Assembly: GCF_008727715.1 (NCBI RefSeq)
Contig: NZ_CP044218.1
Span: 2,232,001 to 2,296,000, forward strand
Direction: 5' to 3'
DNA from: Mesorhizobium terrae
GTDB lineage: Bacteria > Pseudomonadota > Alphaproteobacteria > Rhizobiales > Rhizobiaceae
DNA length: 64,000 nt
Shown: positions 34,857-43,331 of the stretch, in pieces
How the letters are laid out: each line of letters starts with the position of its first letter
Position numbering within the stretch: the first letter of the stretch is position 1
The notes under the pieces: generated by a model
The model's input: only the letters and a program-made list of their open reading frames with translations
Told to the model about the DNA's origin: nothing
Database searches by the model: none
Translations under genes and position numbers: made by a program

Positions 34857-35315
34857 TCAGGCAGCCTTTTTCGCTTCGGCCGGGTGAACGCGGCGGAAGC
34901 CGATGTTGATGCGGTTCCACGCGTTGGTCAACGCAATCAGCAGCGACAGTTTCACCTGCTCGGCCTCGTTGAACTGTGCTTGCAGGGTTTTGTAGGCGTC
35001 GTTCGGCGCATGGGTCTGGGACACAAGTGTCAGGGCTTCGGTCCATTCCAGCGCTGCCCGCTCGCGGGCGGAATAGAGCGTGGATTCGCGCCAGGCACTC
35101 AGAAGATGAAGGCGGTCCTCCGATTCACCCTGTTTGCGCGCGTCTTCAACGTGATGGTGGATGCAGAAGGTGCAGCCATTGATCTGTGCCGCCCGCGTCA
35201 TCACCAGTTCCTTCAGCAAGGGTTCCAGCTCGTCATCCTGGATGGTTTTGCCAATCTCGATCCAGGGCTTCATAGCCGCGGGGTTGGCGGTAAAGGGGTT
35301 CGGCCTTTGTGCCAT
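34857..35315 (-). CDS. AhpD-like carboxymuconolactone decarboxylase-family protein
   Basis: A 152-residue AhpD-fold protein with the redox motif INGCTFCIHHHVEDAR (C-x-x-C-x-x-x-H) after a conserved Glu. Such proteins are peroxide-reducing or thiol-disulfide partners. It is the typical target gene of ECF41 sigma factors (carboxymuconolactone decarboxylase / oxidoreductase / epimerase). ATG 35315 (MAQRPNPF) is chosen because it follows the promoter found at 35346-35372. Confidence 0.92.
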   Translation of the reverse strand: MAQRPNPFTANPAAMKPWIEIGKTIQDDELEPLLKELVMTRAAQINGCTFCIHHHVEDARKQGESEDRLHLLSAWRESTLYSARERAALEWTEALTLVSQTHAPNDAYKTLQAQFNEAEQVKLSLLIALTNAWNRINIGFRRVHPAEAKKAA

Positions 35316-35345
35316 AGTCGTCTCCTGTCGCAATCGTACAGACAT

Positions 35346-35372
35346 GACGACCGGCTGCCGCGTTTTGTGACA
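35346..35372 (-). promoter_or_regulatory. ECF41-dependent promoter
   Basis: Read on the minus strand: TGTCACA (35372-35366), 16 bases, CGTC (35349-35346). This is the -35/-10 pattern known for ECF41 sigma factors, 31 bases upstream of the AhpD-like start. Confidence 0.85.
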
Positions 35373-35449
35373 TGCGGCGTGACCTTTTTCGCCCAAGGGA
35401 CGCTTATCGACGACAGGCCGCGGCACTGGAAGATGGCACGGCCGGGCGG

Positions 35450-36652
35450 CTATGCCTGGCTGAGCAGCGCGTCGTTGAGGGCTGCCATGTCCTTCTCGTC
35501 CGGCTGGATTTTCAGGGACAGCACCGGCAGGCGCGCCCGCATATGGTCGTGATGGGTGCGCACGCCATATTCGAGGTCGGACAGGTAGAAGCCGGCGAAG
35601 GCTTCCGACTGCATGGATTCGTTCGACCAGACGGAAAGCTGCACGTCCTCGGCCATGGTGTCGCGGTCGATGCGGAAGGCGAGATAACGCGCCGCCGCCT
35701 GTTCGCGGCTTTCCTCGGCGTGGCGGTAGATGGCGCCGCGCAGCAGGGTCTCGCCGGTCGAGAGCGGGAACTCCTGGTAGAACTGCACGGATTCCGGCGT
35801 CACCGCGATCACCGCATTGGGGAAGATGCCGTAATAGATCCAGGCCTTCTTCAGCATGTCGGGCAGATGCGCCGGCTCGGGTGCGATGGCGACGTAGTTC
35901 TTCACGCTCCAGCGGCGGCCGGCATGCGGATTGTAGGTGGCGAAGGAGCGCGAGACGCCATTGACGAAGGGTTCGTCGTAGTAGGTCGAGCCGTAGAGGT
36001 CCTGCAGCGCCGGATGCGCCATGGCGACGTGATAGCCTTCATTGTCGACGTCGCGTACCGACTTCCAGTTGACCGGGCTTTTCTGGGTCCAGATGCCCCA
36101 GGACGGCACCATGTCGGCAGCACAATAGGGCGCGATCTCGGCCTCGATCGGCTTCAAGAGTTCCGCCACCGAAGGCTGCGGTCCACCGTCGCGGAAGCGG
36201 ATGAAGATAAAACCCATCCAGATTTCGAGGTCGAGCGGCCTCAGCCCGAACTCGGTCTTGTCGAGTTCGGGGAAGGAGCGCGGGCGGGCGGCGCCGCGCA
36301 GGGTGCCGTCGAGATTGTAGACCCAGCCATGGAAAGGGCAGACCAGCGCGTTGGCGCAATGGCCCTGGCTGTCGGCCACCACGCGGCTGCCGCGATGCCG
36401 GCACAGATTGTGGAAACCGCGCACGACGCCGTCCTTGCCGCGCACGATGAGCGCGCGCTCGCCGATGACATCCATGGTCAGATAGTCGCCGGGGTTTGGC
36501 ATGTCGGAGACATGGCCGGCGATCTGCCAGTGGGTGCGGAACAGATGCTGCTTTTCCAGTTCCAGAAACGCATCCGAGTGATAGCTCCAGCCGGGCAGGC
36601 CCTTGCGATCCCAGTCATTGGGGACGGCTACGTCGCGGATATGCGGGTTCAT
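35450..36652 (-). CDS. Rieske non-haem iron oxygenase, large subunit
   Basis: A 400-residue ring-hydroxylating-type oxygenase. The Rieske [2Fe-2S] motif is CRHRG ... CPFHGW. The iron site fits NEGYHVAMAH, with the downstream Asp in the helical domain. Related enzymes demethylate glycine betaine, stachydrine or carnitine, but the substrate cannot be read directly. No reductase gene is adjacent. A TetR-type operator lies between base 14 and 35 upstream of the ATG; no good ribosome site is seen. Confidence 0.92.
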   Translation of the reverse strand: MNPHIRDVAVPNDWDRKGLPGWSYHSDAFLELEKQHLFRTHWQIAGHVSDMPNPGDYLTMDVIGERALIVRGKDGVVRGFHNLCRHRGSRVVADSQGHCANALVCPFHGWVYNLDGTLRGAARPRSFPELDKTEFGLRPLDLEIWMGFIFIRFRDGGPQPSVAELLKPIEAEIAPYCAADMVPSWGIWTQKSPVNWKSVRDVDNEGYHVAMAHPALQDLYGSTYYDEPFVNGVSRSFATYNPHAGRRWSVKNYVAIAPEPAHLPDMLKKAWIYYGIFPNAVIAVTPESVQFYQEFPLSTGETLLRGAIYRHAEESREQAAARYLAFRIDRDTMAEDVQLSVWSNESMQSEAFAGFYLSDLEYGVRTHHDHMRARLPVLSLKIQPDEKDMAALNDALLSQA

Positions 36653-36665
36653 GGAGAGAGCTTTC

Positions 36666-36687
36666 TTATTGAATATTCATTCAATAA
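36666..36687. promoter_or_regulatory. TetR-type operator, site C
   Basis: Perfect 9-base arms TTATTGAAT and ATTCAATAA around ATTC. The core TTGAATATTCATTCAA (36669-36684) aligns with sites A and B. Position directly upstream of the Rieske ATG indicates repression by promoter occlusion. Confidence 0.65.
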
Positions 36688-36761
36688 AAGCATATTTTAC
36701 ATTGAAATGCAATGAGTTGTGAGATTTCGAATTCAAGTCACGTGAAATGTGAATGGCGGCC

Positions 36762-36780
36762 GACGGGAATTTTTCCCGTC
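36762..36780 (-). terminator. Hairpin, possible terminator of the DUF2934 gene
   Basis: GACGGGAA and TTCCCGTC pair over a TTT loop, about 200 bases past the stop on the minus strand. It reads A/T-rich in the loop only, so it is a weak candidate. Confidence 0.4.
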
Positions 36781-36982
36781 TTTCCCGGCACTTAATCGCC
36801 ATCCGGCGCGCGTGGATTTTTGTTGGAACGGCGACGGGAAAAGGCCGACATGACGCGCCTTCCGCGCCCGCCATCCCGGGCGCGTGCGACCGCGCGGCGC
36901 GCCCATGCCGAAGCCAGCCGACCGCCAAAGGCCGCCGGCCTCCAAAGTGCGTCGAAGGCGAACGGATGCAGCGTTGCGGAGA

Positions 36983-37336
36983 TTATCCGGCCTTGGCGGG
37001 AACCTTCGGCTTAGCGGCCTTCTTGGGTGCCGGCTTGGCGGCCTTGACCGCTGCCGCCGGCGCCTTTGCCACCTTGGCTGGGGCAGCCTTCGCAAGCGCG
37101 GCGGGCGCCTTTGCAGCCTTGGCCGCTGTGGCCTTGGCAGGAGCCTTCGCCGGTTTCGCGGCAGCCGCCTTGGCGGGTTTCGCGCTGGCGGCGCGCTTCC
37201 CGGGCTTCTTGTCTTCCGCCTCGATTTCACCCGCGGCCTGATGCCAATGCCGCTCGTCGGCGCCGTGCGGCCTGCCTTCGCGTTCCCAGATCGCATGGGC
37301 TCGTTGCCGGATGCGTTCTTGTCTTTCATCTGCCAT
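36983..37336 (-). CDS. DUF2934 protein with histone H1-like Lys/Ala/Pro tail
   Basis: A 117-residue basic protein. The N-terminal 35 residues are a DUF2934 motif (QERIRQRAHAIWEREGRPHG then HWHQA). The remaining 75 residues are AKPAKAAAAKPAKAP-like repeats, typical of H1-like nucleoid proteins. ATG 37336 has GGGAG 8 bases upstream. A DNA-binding role is inferred from the tail. Confidence 0.8.
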   Translation of the reverse strand: MADERQERIRQRAHAIWEREGRPHGADERHWHQAAGEIEAEDKKPGKRAASAKPAKAAAAKPAKAPAKATAAKAAKAPAALAKAAPAKVAKAPAAAVKAAKPAPKKAAKPKVPAKAG

Positions 37337-37485
37337 TAGGAAGTCTCCCGAGCTCGATCGACGCCCGCGCGACATGGCCGGAAACCATGCGCAGCCGCAG
37401 GTTGAACGCCGTCATATTCACGCAAGGCGATGATCGTGGCAAGCCCGGCGCGAAACCGGGAAATGACGGGTGGGAGGCACCTGAT

Positions 37486-37562
37486 TGGTGATCCCGACAG
37501 GAATCGAACCTGTGACCTACAGATTAGGAATCTGCCGCTCTATCCTACTGAGCTACGGGACC
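37486..37562 (-). tRNA. tRNA-Arg (CCT anticodon)
   Basis: A full cloverleaf on the minus strand: acceptor GGTCCCG/CGGGATC with discriminator A, D-arm AGCTCAGTAGGATAGAGC, anticodon arm CAGATTCCTAATCTG with loop TTCCTAA (anticodon CCT, reads AGG), T-arm ACAGGTTCGATTCCTGT. CCA is encoded. Confidence 0.97.
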
Positions 37563-37752
37563 ACGCGGGCGAACACATAGCCGTTTCAGGCCGCTTCGCC
37601 AAGGGCCGAGCGAAGGGAACGCCCGTGCCGCCTTGAAGCAGGGGAAGAGATGCTGCAACGCTGGGAGTTGCGGCACCATCGATGACGGCGAGACAATCGC
37701 CGTGTTGTCTGCCCCTCTCCGCCATTTCTTGGGGTGAAGAACGGCGCCAAGC

Positions 37753-38916
37753 TCAGGCGGCGAGTGCCGTCTCGGCTAGTTTCACCCAATAGCTGACGCC
37801 ATGTGGGATGACTTCGTCATTGAAGTCGTAGGCCGGGTGGTGCAGGCCGGCGCTGTCGCCATTGCCGATGAAGATGAAGGCGCCGGGACGGGCCTCGAGC
37901 ATGTAGGAAAAATCCTCGCCGCCCATCACCGGCGGGATCGCGCGCAGCACCTTGGCGTCGCCGGCGACCTTGGCCGCGACATCGCCGGAGAAGACGGCTT
38001 CCTCAGGATGGTTGAAGGTGACGGGATAATTCGCCTCGTAGTCGACCTCGATGACCGCGCCATGGGCGGCGGCGAGGCCGGCGCTGATCTGGCGCATGCG
38101 TTCCTCGGCTTTCCTGGCCACCTCCGTCTTCAGCGAGCGGATGGTACCGGCGATCTCGGCGGTCTCGGGAATAACGTTATAGGCGTCGCCGGCATGGAAT
38201 TTGGTGACCGAAACGACGACCGATTCGACCGGGTCGGTGCTGCGCGAGGCAATGGTCTGCAGCGCGCCGACCAGCTGGCTGGCGATGACGACGGGGTCGA
38301 TGGTGCCGTGCGGCATCGCGGCATGGCCACCGCGACCCTTGACGGTGATGGTGAACTCGGCGGTCGCCGCCATGATCGGACCCGGACGGATGGCGAACTG
38401 GCCGACGGGAAGGCCTGGCATGTTATGCATGCCGAACACCCGGGCGATGCCGAAGCGGTCCATCATGCCTTCCTTGACCATCTCGTTGCCGCCGCCGCCG
38501 CCTTCCTCGGCCGGCTGGAAGATGACGGCGACGGAGCCGGCGAAATTGCGCGTCTCGGCGAGATATTTCGCCGCGCCCAACAGCATGGCGGTATGGCCGT
38601 CATGGCCGCAGGCGTGCATCTTGCCCTGCGTTTGCGAGGCGTAGGGCTTGCCGGTGATCTCGGTGATGGGCAGCGCGTCCATGTCGGCGCGCAGGCCGAC
38701 CGTCGAGCCGTTGCCCTTCGCGCCGCGGATGACGCCGACCACGCCGGTCTTGCCGATGCCGGTCACCACCTCGTCGCAGCCGAATTCCTTCAGCTTTTCA
38801 GTGACGAAGGCGGCGGTCTCGAACACATCGAAATTCAGCTCCGGCCGCTGGTGGATGTGACGTCGCCAGCCGGCGATCTCTTCCTGCAGTTCGGCGGCGC
38901 GGTTCAAAATGGGCAT
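37753..38916 (-). CDS. M20 family amidohydrolase (hippurate hydrolase/IAA-amino acid hydrolase-like)
   Basis: A 387-residue di-metal amidohydrolase. Metal ligands are in HACGHDGHTAM and QPAEEGGGGG, and GGEDFSYM carries the C-terminal ligand. The dimerisation domain is in the middle. It hydrolyses N-acyl amino acids; the exact substrate is unknown. It stands alone on the minus strand between the tRNA and a divergent carboxypeptidase. Confidence 0.94.
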   Translation of the reverse strand: MPILNRAAELQEEIAGWRRHIHQRPELNFDVFETAAFVTEKLKEFGCDEVVTGIGKTGVVGVIRGAKGNGSTVGLRADMDALPITEITGKPYASQTQGKMHACGHDGHTAMLLGAAKYLAETRNFAGSVAVIFQPAEEGGGGGNEMVKEGMMDRFGIARVFGMHNMPGLPVGQFAIRPGPIMAATAEFTITVKGRGGHAAMPHGTIDPVVIASQLVGALQTIASRSTDPVESVVVSVTKFHAGDAYNVIPETAEIAGTIRSLKTEVARKAEERMRQISAGLAAAHGAVIEVDYEANYPVTFNHPEEAVFSGDVAAKVAGDAKVLRAIPPVMGGEDFSYMLEARPGAFIFIGNGDSAGLHHPAYDFNDEVIPHGVSYWVKLAETALAA

Positions 38917-39084
38917 AGGTCACAAACTCGCTGTTGGTCGGCTTGGCCGGCTTGGTCTCAATTGTGATCAGCCAACGCTTTGCCTTGCTCCCGTCACATA
39001 GGCTAAATAGCGCAACGTCACCATGCGCAAGAGGGCGGGTGGCGAGATTGGCGATCCCGTGGGACAAATCTTACGGAGGCCAGG

Positions 39085-40290
39085 GTGACTGCGGCAAGAG
39101 CGATTTCGGAATTGATGATGAGGCCAGGGTATTTGCTGAAATTTCTTGTGGCCGGCGCGGCCGCCTTGCCGATGTTCGCCGCCCAACCGGCCGCGGCCAA
39201 TCCGGTCGTTTTGTTCGATCTCGACAATGGTCGCGTGCTTGAGCATCAGGACGCCTTCAAGCGCTGGTATCCGGCCTCGCTGACCAAGCTGATGACCGCC
39301 TATGTCGCCTTCAGGGCGGTTGCGGCTGGCGAGGTGGCGCTGAATTCGCCCATCCGCATGAGCAAGCTGGCGGTCAAGCAGCCGCCGAGCAAGATGGGCC
39401 TGAAGCCCGGTTCGGTGCTCAGGCTGGACAGCGCCATCAAGATCATGGTCACCAAGTCGGCCAACGACGTCGCCATGGCGATCGGCGAGAATGTCGGCGG
39501 CTCGCAGGAAGCCTTCGCCGAGCGCATGAACGCGGAAGCGGCGCGGCTTGGCATGACCGGGACGCATTTCGTCAACCCCAACGGCCTGTTCGAGCCCGAC
39601 CAGTACACCACGGCGCGCGACATGAGCCTGCTGGTGACGGCGCTGCGTCGCGATTTTCCGCAATACACGGGCTGGTTTTCCATCGAAGGCCTGGCCTTTG
39701 GCAAGAAGAAGATCCCCAACTACAATCTGCTGGTGGGCCGTTATCCCGGCGCCGACGGCATGAAGACGGGCTTCGTCTGCCCGGCCGGCTTCAACATGAT
39801 CGGCACGGCCACCCGCAATGGCCGCACGCTTGTGGCCGTGGTGCTGGGCGAAAAGTCGGCCATCGCGCGCGCTGATGCTGCTGCCGCGCTACTCAACCAG
39901 GGCTTCGACATGCCGGCCGCAAGCGCGACTAGCCTTGCCGGCCTGAAACCCTATGGCGATACGCTGACCCCGACCGACATGCAGGAAGAAGTCTGCAAGA
40001 AGCAGCCGAAGGAAGCGCAGTCGGAAGAAGCGGCACCCGCGCCGGTCAGTGCGCCGAAATCGCCCTGGCGCGAGAAAATCGTCAATCCGAAGTTGGTGAC
40101 GGTCGGCCTGGGCGGCGCCACCGGCCCGGTGCCGAAGGCCATGCAGGGACGCGTCGAGGTTGCCGATACGGCCACCGGCGGCAAGCCGGCCAATGTGCCG
40201 GTGCCGGCTTGGCGGCCGGACCGGCCGGAGCCGGTCATGGTGATGCCATTGGCGGTGCAGGGCGACCAGCCGGCGAAATCGGCCAACTGA
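39085..40290 (+). CDS. D-alanyl-D-alanine carboxypeptidase (DacF/PBP5-like)
   Basis: A 401-residue low-molecular-mass penicillin-binding protein. Signal peptide to about residue 39 (LLKFLVAGAAALPMFAAQPAAAN). Active-site motifs: SLTK (nucleophile Ser about residue 66), SAN (about 129) and KTG (about 228). It removes the terminal D-Ala of peptidoglycan pentapeptides in the periplasm. GTG 39085 has a CGGAGG ribosome site; ATG 39115 would be the alternative. The C-terminal 100 residues are proline-rich and variable. Confidence 0.94.
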   Translation: MTAARAISELMMRPGYLLKFLVAGAAALPMFAAQPAAANPVVLFDLDNGRVLEHQDAFKRWYPASLTKLMTAYVAFRAVAAGEVALNSPIRMSKLAVKQPPSKMGLKPGSVLRLDSAIKIMVTKSANDVAMAIGENVGGSQEAFAERMNAEAARLGMTGTHFVNPNGLFEPDQYTTARDMSLLVTALRRDFPQYTGWFSIEGLAFGKKKIPNYNLLVGRYPGADGMKTGFVCPAGFNMIGTATRNGRTLVAVVLGEKSAIARADAAAALLNQGFDMPAASATSLAGLKPYGDTLTPTDMQEEVCKKQPKEAQSEEAAPAPVSAPKSPWREKIVNPKLVTVGLGGATGPVPKAMQGRVEVADTATGGKPANVPVPAWRPDRPEPVMVMPLAVQGDQPAKSAN

Positions 40291-40309
40291 CGACAGGGGT
40301 ATCTGCACG

Positions 40310-41434
40310 ATGGCTGCCGTCTTCCCCATTCCGGTCACCGTGCTGACCGGCTTCCTCGGCGCCGGCAAGACGACGCTGCTCAACCGGCTCCTGAAAGATC
40401 CGGCGCTGACCGACACCGCCGTCATCATCAACGAATATGGCGACGTGGCGATCGACCATCTTCTGGTCGAACAGGCCTCGGATGGCATCATCCAGCTTTC
40501 CGACGGTTGCCTGTGCTGCACGGTGCGCGGCGAACTGGTCGACACACTGGCCGATCTCGTCGACCGGTTGCAGACCGGCCGCATCGCCACCCTGGCGCGG
40601 GTGGTCATCGAAACCACCGGCCTGGCCGACCCGGCCCCGGTGCTGCAGTCGATCATGGCGCACCCGGCGCTGGTGCAGGCCTTCCGCCTCGACGGCGTGG
40701 TCACGCTGGTCGATGCGGTCAATGCGGAAGCGACGCTCGACAGCCATGTCGAGGCGGTGAAGCAGGTTGCGATGGCAGATCGTTTGGTGCTCAGCAAGAC
40801 CGATCTCGCGGCAGCCGGACAGGTCGCGTCGCTGACCGCGCGGCTGAAGGCGATCAATCCCGGTGCGCGGCTTTTGGATGCCGGCGAGGCGAATGCCACG
40901 GCGCTGCTCGACAGCGGACTCTACAACCCGGCCACCAAAAGCGCCGACGTGCGGCGCTGGCTGGGCGAGGCGGCCGACGAGGAACACCACCATCACGATC
41001 ATGATCACGACCATCACCACGATCATGATCATGATCATGACGGGCATGGTCACGCACACCGCCACGATGCGCGCGTGAAAACCTTTTCGCTGGTACATGA
41101 CGGGCCGGTCGCCTTCTCGGCGATCGACATGTTCTTCGACCTGTTGCGCTCGACCCATGGCGACAAGCTCTTGCGCATGAAGGGGGTCATCGAGCTGAAG
41201 GAAGACCCCACGCGCCCGCTGGTGGTGCATGGGGTGCAGAAGCTGCTGCATCCGCCGGTGCGCCTGCCGGCCTGGCCGGACGCGCAACGCGGCACCCGGC
41301 TGGTGCTGATCACGCTCGATATGCCGGAAGATTATGTGCGGCGGCTGTTTTCGGCGCTCACCGATCGTCCGGCCATCGATACGCCCGACCGCGCAGCACT
41401 CGAGAACAACCCGCTGGCCATCGCCGGGCGGTAG
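40310..41434 (+). CDS. CobW/ZNG1-type GTP-binding metallochaperone with His-rich loop
   Basis: A 374-residue G3E GTPase. P-loop GFLGAGKTT (residues 14-22), metal site GCLCCTVRG (CxCC), SKTD guanine motif. Between residues about 224 and 250 is a run of His/Asp (HHHHDHDHDHHHDHDH) for metal binding. CobW C-terminal domain follows. It probably delivers zinc or cobalt to client enzymes. There is no zinc-uptake box visible. Confidence 0.93.
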   Translation: MAAVFPIPVTVLTGFLGAGKTTLLNRLLKDPALTDTAVIINEYGDVAIDHLLVEQASDGIIQLSDGCLCCTVRGELVDTLADLVDRLQTGRIATLARVVIETTGLADPAPVLQSIMAHPALVQAFRLDGVVTLVDAVNAEATLDSHVEAVKQVAMADRLVLSKTDLAAAGQVASLTARLKAINPGARLLDAGEANATALLDSGLYNPATKSADVRRWLGEAADEEHHHHDHDHDHHHDHDHDHDGHGHAHRHDARVKTFSLVHDGPVAFSAIDMFFDLLRSTHGDKLLRMKGVIELKEDPTRPLVVHGVQKLLHPPVRLPAWPDAQRGTRLVLITLDMPEDYVRRLFSALTDRPAIDTPDRAALENNPLAIAGR

Positions 41435-41478
41435 AGGGCGCCTCTAACTTGCGGTGCTCCCAATCAAAACTAGAGCGT

Positions 41479-41512
41479 CCTTTGCGCGTCCAAAAGGACG
41501 CGCGGCGCTCTA
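41479..41512. repeat. Short palindromic repeat G2 (hairpin)
   Basis: GCGCGTCC (41484-41491) pairs with GGACGCGC (41496-41503), with outer AGAGCG/CGCTCT pairing. It is homologous to the copy at 16664-16695. It lies between the convergent CobW-like and TusA genes and may terminate both. Confidence 0.75.
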
Positions 41513-41743
41513 GGCGCCGCGTTCCACCAAAAAACGGTGGCCGCCTGTCATGGCGGCGGTCTCGACCAGCCGGTGGCCGCTGTCGGCGCAGAAGGCCGGA
41601 ATGTCGATGACGGCGAGCGGGTCGGTGGTTTCCAGCCAAAGCTGGCCGCCGGGTTTCATGCCGGCCAGGCGCTTGCGCGCCTTCAGCACCGGCAGCGGGC
41701 AGTTCAGCCCCTTCAGATCATAGACGGCGGGTGCCTTGGTCAC
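41510..41743 (-). CDS. TusA-family sulfurtransferase
   Basis: A 77-residue SirA/TusA-fold protein. The active-site cysteine is in LKGLNCPLPVLKARKRL (Cys15). It carries persulfide sulfur in tRNA thiolation or cofactor synthesis. It is convergent with the CobW-like gene. Confidence 0.92.
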   Translation of the reverse strand: MTKAPAVYDLKGLNCPLPVLKARKRLAGMKPGGQLWLETTDPLAVIDIPAFCADSGHRLVETAAMTGGHRFLVERGA

Positions 41744-41784
41744 GGTGCGGGCTCGGCGGGAACGATGGTGGCGGTGTCCGGCGG

Positions 41785-43092
41785 TCAGCCGCCGAACATG
41801 CCGAAGAGCTTCTTCTTGATCTGCGACAGGCGGCTGCCGTCGCCATTGTCGGCGGTCTGCGCGTCGGTGGCCGGAGCGGTGGCGTCCGCCGCCACGGTCG
41901 CGGTGGTCTCGACCGGCTGAGCAGCCTTGTTCTTGGCGGCTTCCTTGGCGGCCAGAGCCTCGGCCTTGGCGCGTTCCTTCTCGGCCTTGGCAGCGGCAAT
42001 CATCGCCAGTTTCTGTTCCTCGGCCCGCTTCTTGGCGGCCTTCTCGGCGTCGAGCGCCGCCATCTTGCGGCCAAGCGGCGAATCGATGCGGCCCATCCGT
42101 TCGGTGTTTTCGGTGACCGTTCCGTCATGGTTCATCGACGGCGGCTCGATGGTGACACGTTCGCCGCGGGCGCGGCGCTTCGACCAGTCGGAGACGACGC
42201 TGGCTTCCTTGACGCCGGCGATGGAAGCCTTGGGCGCCGGCGTGGACGTGTTGATGGCGCTGGCGAAGGCGGCGTCATAGGTCTTCTGATAGGCGCCGTA
42301 GGCCACCTTCAGCGGGTCCGGCGTGGTGCTCATCGGGCAGGCGCCGGTCGGGTTGAAGCTCTGCCCGTCGGGCGCGACCTGATTGAAAACGTAGCGCTTC
42401 TCGCAGACGTCGACCTTCGGCGGCACCTTGGTGATCTCGAAATTGTCGTAACCGACCTTCAGCATCTTCCAGAAGTCGTAGTTCGGGTCGTTGCGGTAGC
42501 GCGCCATGTTGGCGGCGGTCATGCGGAAGGGGAAGGCCTGGATCTGGAACTCGGTCTGGCCGCCCTTGAAGGCGTCGCGCGCGAAGGCGTAGATTTCCTC
42601 GATCTGCGGGTCGTTCATCGAATAGCAGCCCGACGACGAGCAGGCGCCGTGCACCATCAGGTTCGAGCCGGTGCGGCCGTTGGCGCGGTCATAGGCGTTG
42701 GGGTAGCCGATGTTGAACGACAGGTGGTATCCCGACTTCGGGTTCATCTGCCCGGGGCGCACCGTGTAGAAACCTTCCGGCGCCTGGCGGTCGCCCTCGG
42801 TGTATTTCGGACCGAGCTTTCCGGAATAGCGGCAGATCGGATAGGTGGCGATCACCTCGTAGCGGCCATTGGTCTTCTGCTTCCAGACCTCGACGACGTT
42901 CTCTTCCTTGAAGATGCGGCCGACGATCGGGGCATTGCGGTTCATGCCCTTGGCGCGCATCTCGGCCAGGACCTTTTCCGGCAGCTGCTTGTTGGCGCCT
43001 TCCGGGACGAAGTCGGTCATCGATTTCTGGTTACAGCCGGCGACGCCGAGAACGGCGATCAGGAAACCGGTGCGTGCGAGTTTCGCGAACAT
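41785..43092 (-). CDS. L,D-transpeptidase (YkuD) lipoprotein
   Basis: A 435-residue protein. Signal peptide with lipobox GVAGC near residue 20, a YkuD catalytic domain (HGACSSSGCYSM holding the nucleophile Cys), and a C-terminal alanine/lysine/glutamate-rich coiled-coil region (about residues 335-395). It forms 3-3 cross-links or attaches proteins in the peptidoglycan. The YkuD family is expanded in Rhizobiales. Confidence 0.92.
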   Translation of the reverse strand: MFAKLARTGFLIAVLGVAGCNQKSMTDFVPEGANKQLPEKVLAEMRAKGMNRNAPIVGRIFKEENVVEVWKQKTNGRYEVIATYPICRYSGKLGPKYTEGDRQAPEGFYTVRPGQMNPKSGYHLSFNIGYPNAYDRANGRTGSNLMVHGACSSSGCYSMNDPQIEEIYAFARDAFKGGQTEFQIQAFPFRMTAANMARYRNDPNYDFWKMLKVGYDNFEITKVPPKVDVCEKRYVFNQVAPDGQSFNPTGACPMSTTPDPLKVAYGAYQKTYDAAFASAINTSTPAPKASIAGVKEASVVSDWSKRRARGERVTIEPPSMNHDGTVTENTERMGRIDSPLGRKMAALDAEKAAKKRAEEQKLAMIAAAKAEKERAKAEALAAKEAAKNKAAQPVETTATVAADATAPATDAQTADNGDGSRLSQIKKKLFGMFGG

Positions 43093-43331
43093 GGATGCGC
43101 TGTCGTCTTCCGTTTATGCGCCATAGGCTTCAGTGCCCGAGCGCTATATCGAACATCGGCGGACCTTAAGCCCGTTAACCTTGAAAATTCCTTACCGCAA
43201 GCGGTCCGCACCGTCTTCGCGACATTGTCACAGAACCCAGGGCGGCGGCAATTTTGTGGCGAAAATCCGGCGATCCCGTCACATTTGCCGCCTCCGGGGC
43301 GGCAACGGCCTGTCGTCGACCCCAGGCGGAG

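Larger units (their letters stand above)
36653..36982. other. Intergenic region holding operator C and a hairpin
   Basis: These 330 bases are without a gene. It contains the TetR-type operator (36666-36687), an AT-rich promoter zone to about 36740, and the perfect hairpin GACGGGAA/TTCCCGTC at 36762-36780 that may end the DUF2934 transcript. Confidence 0.55.
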
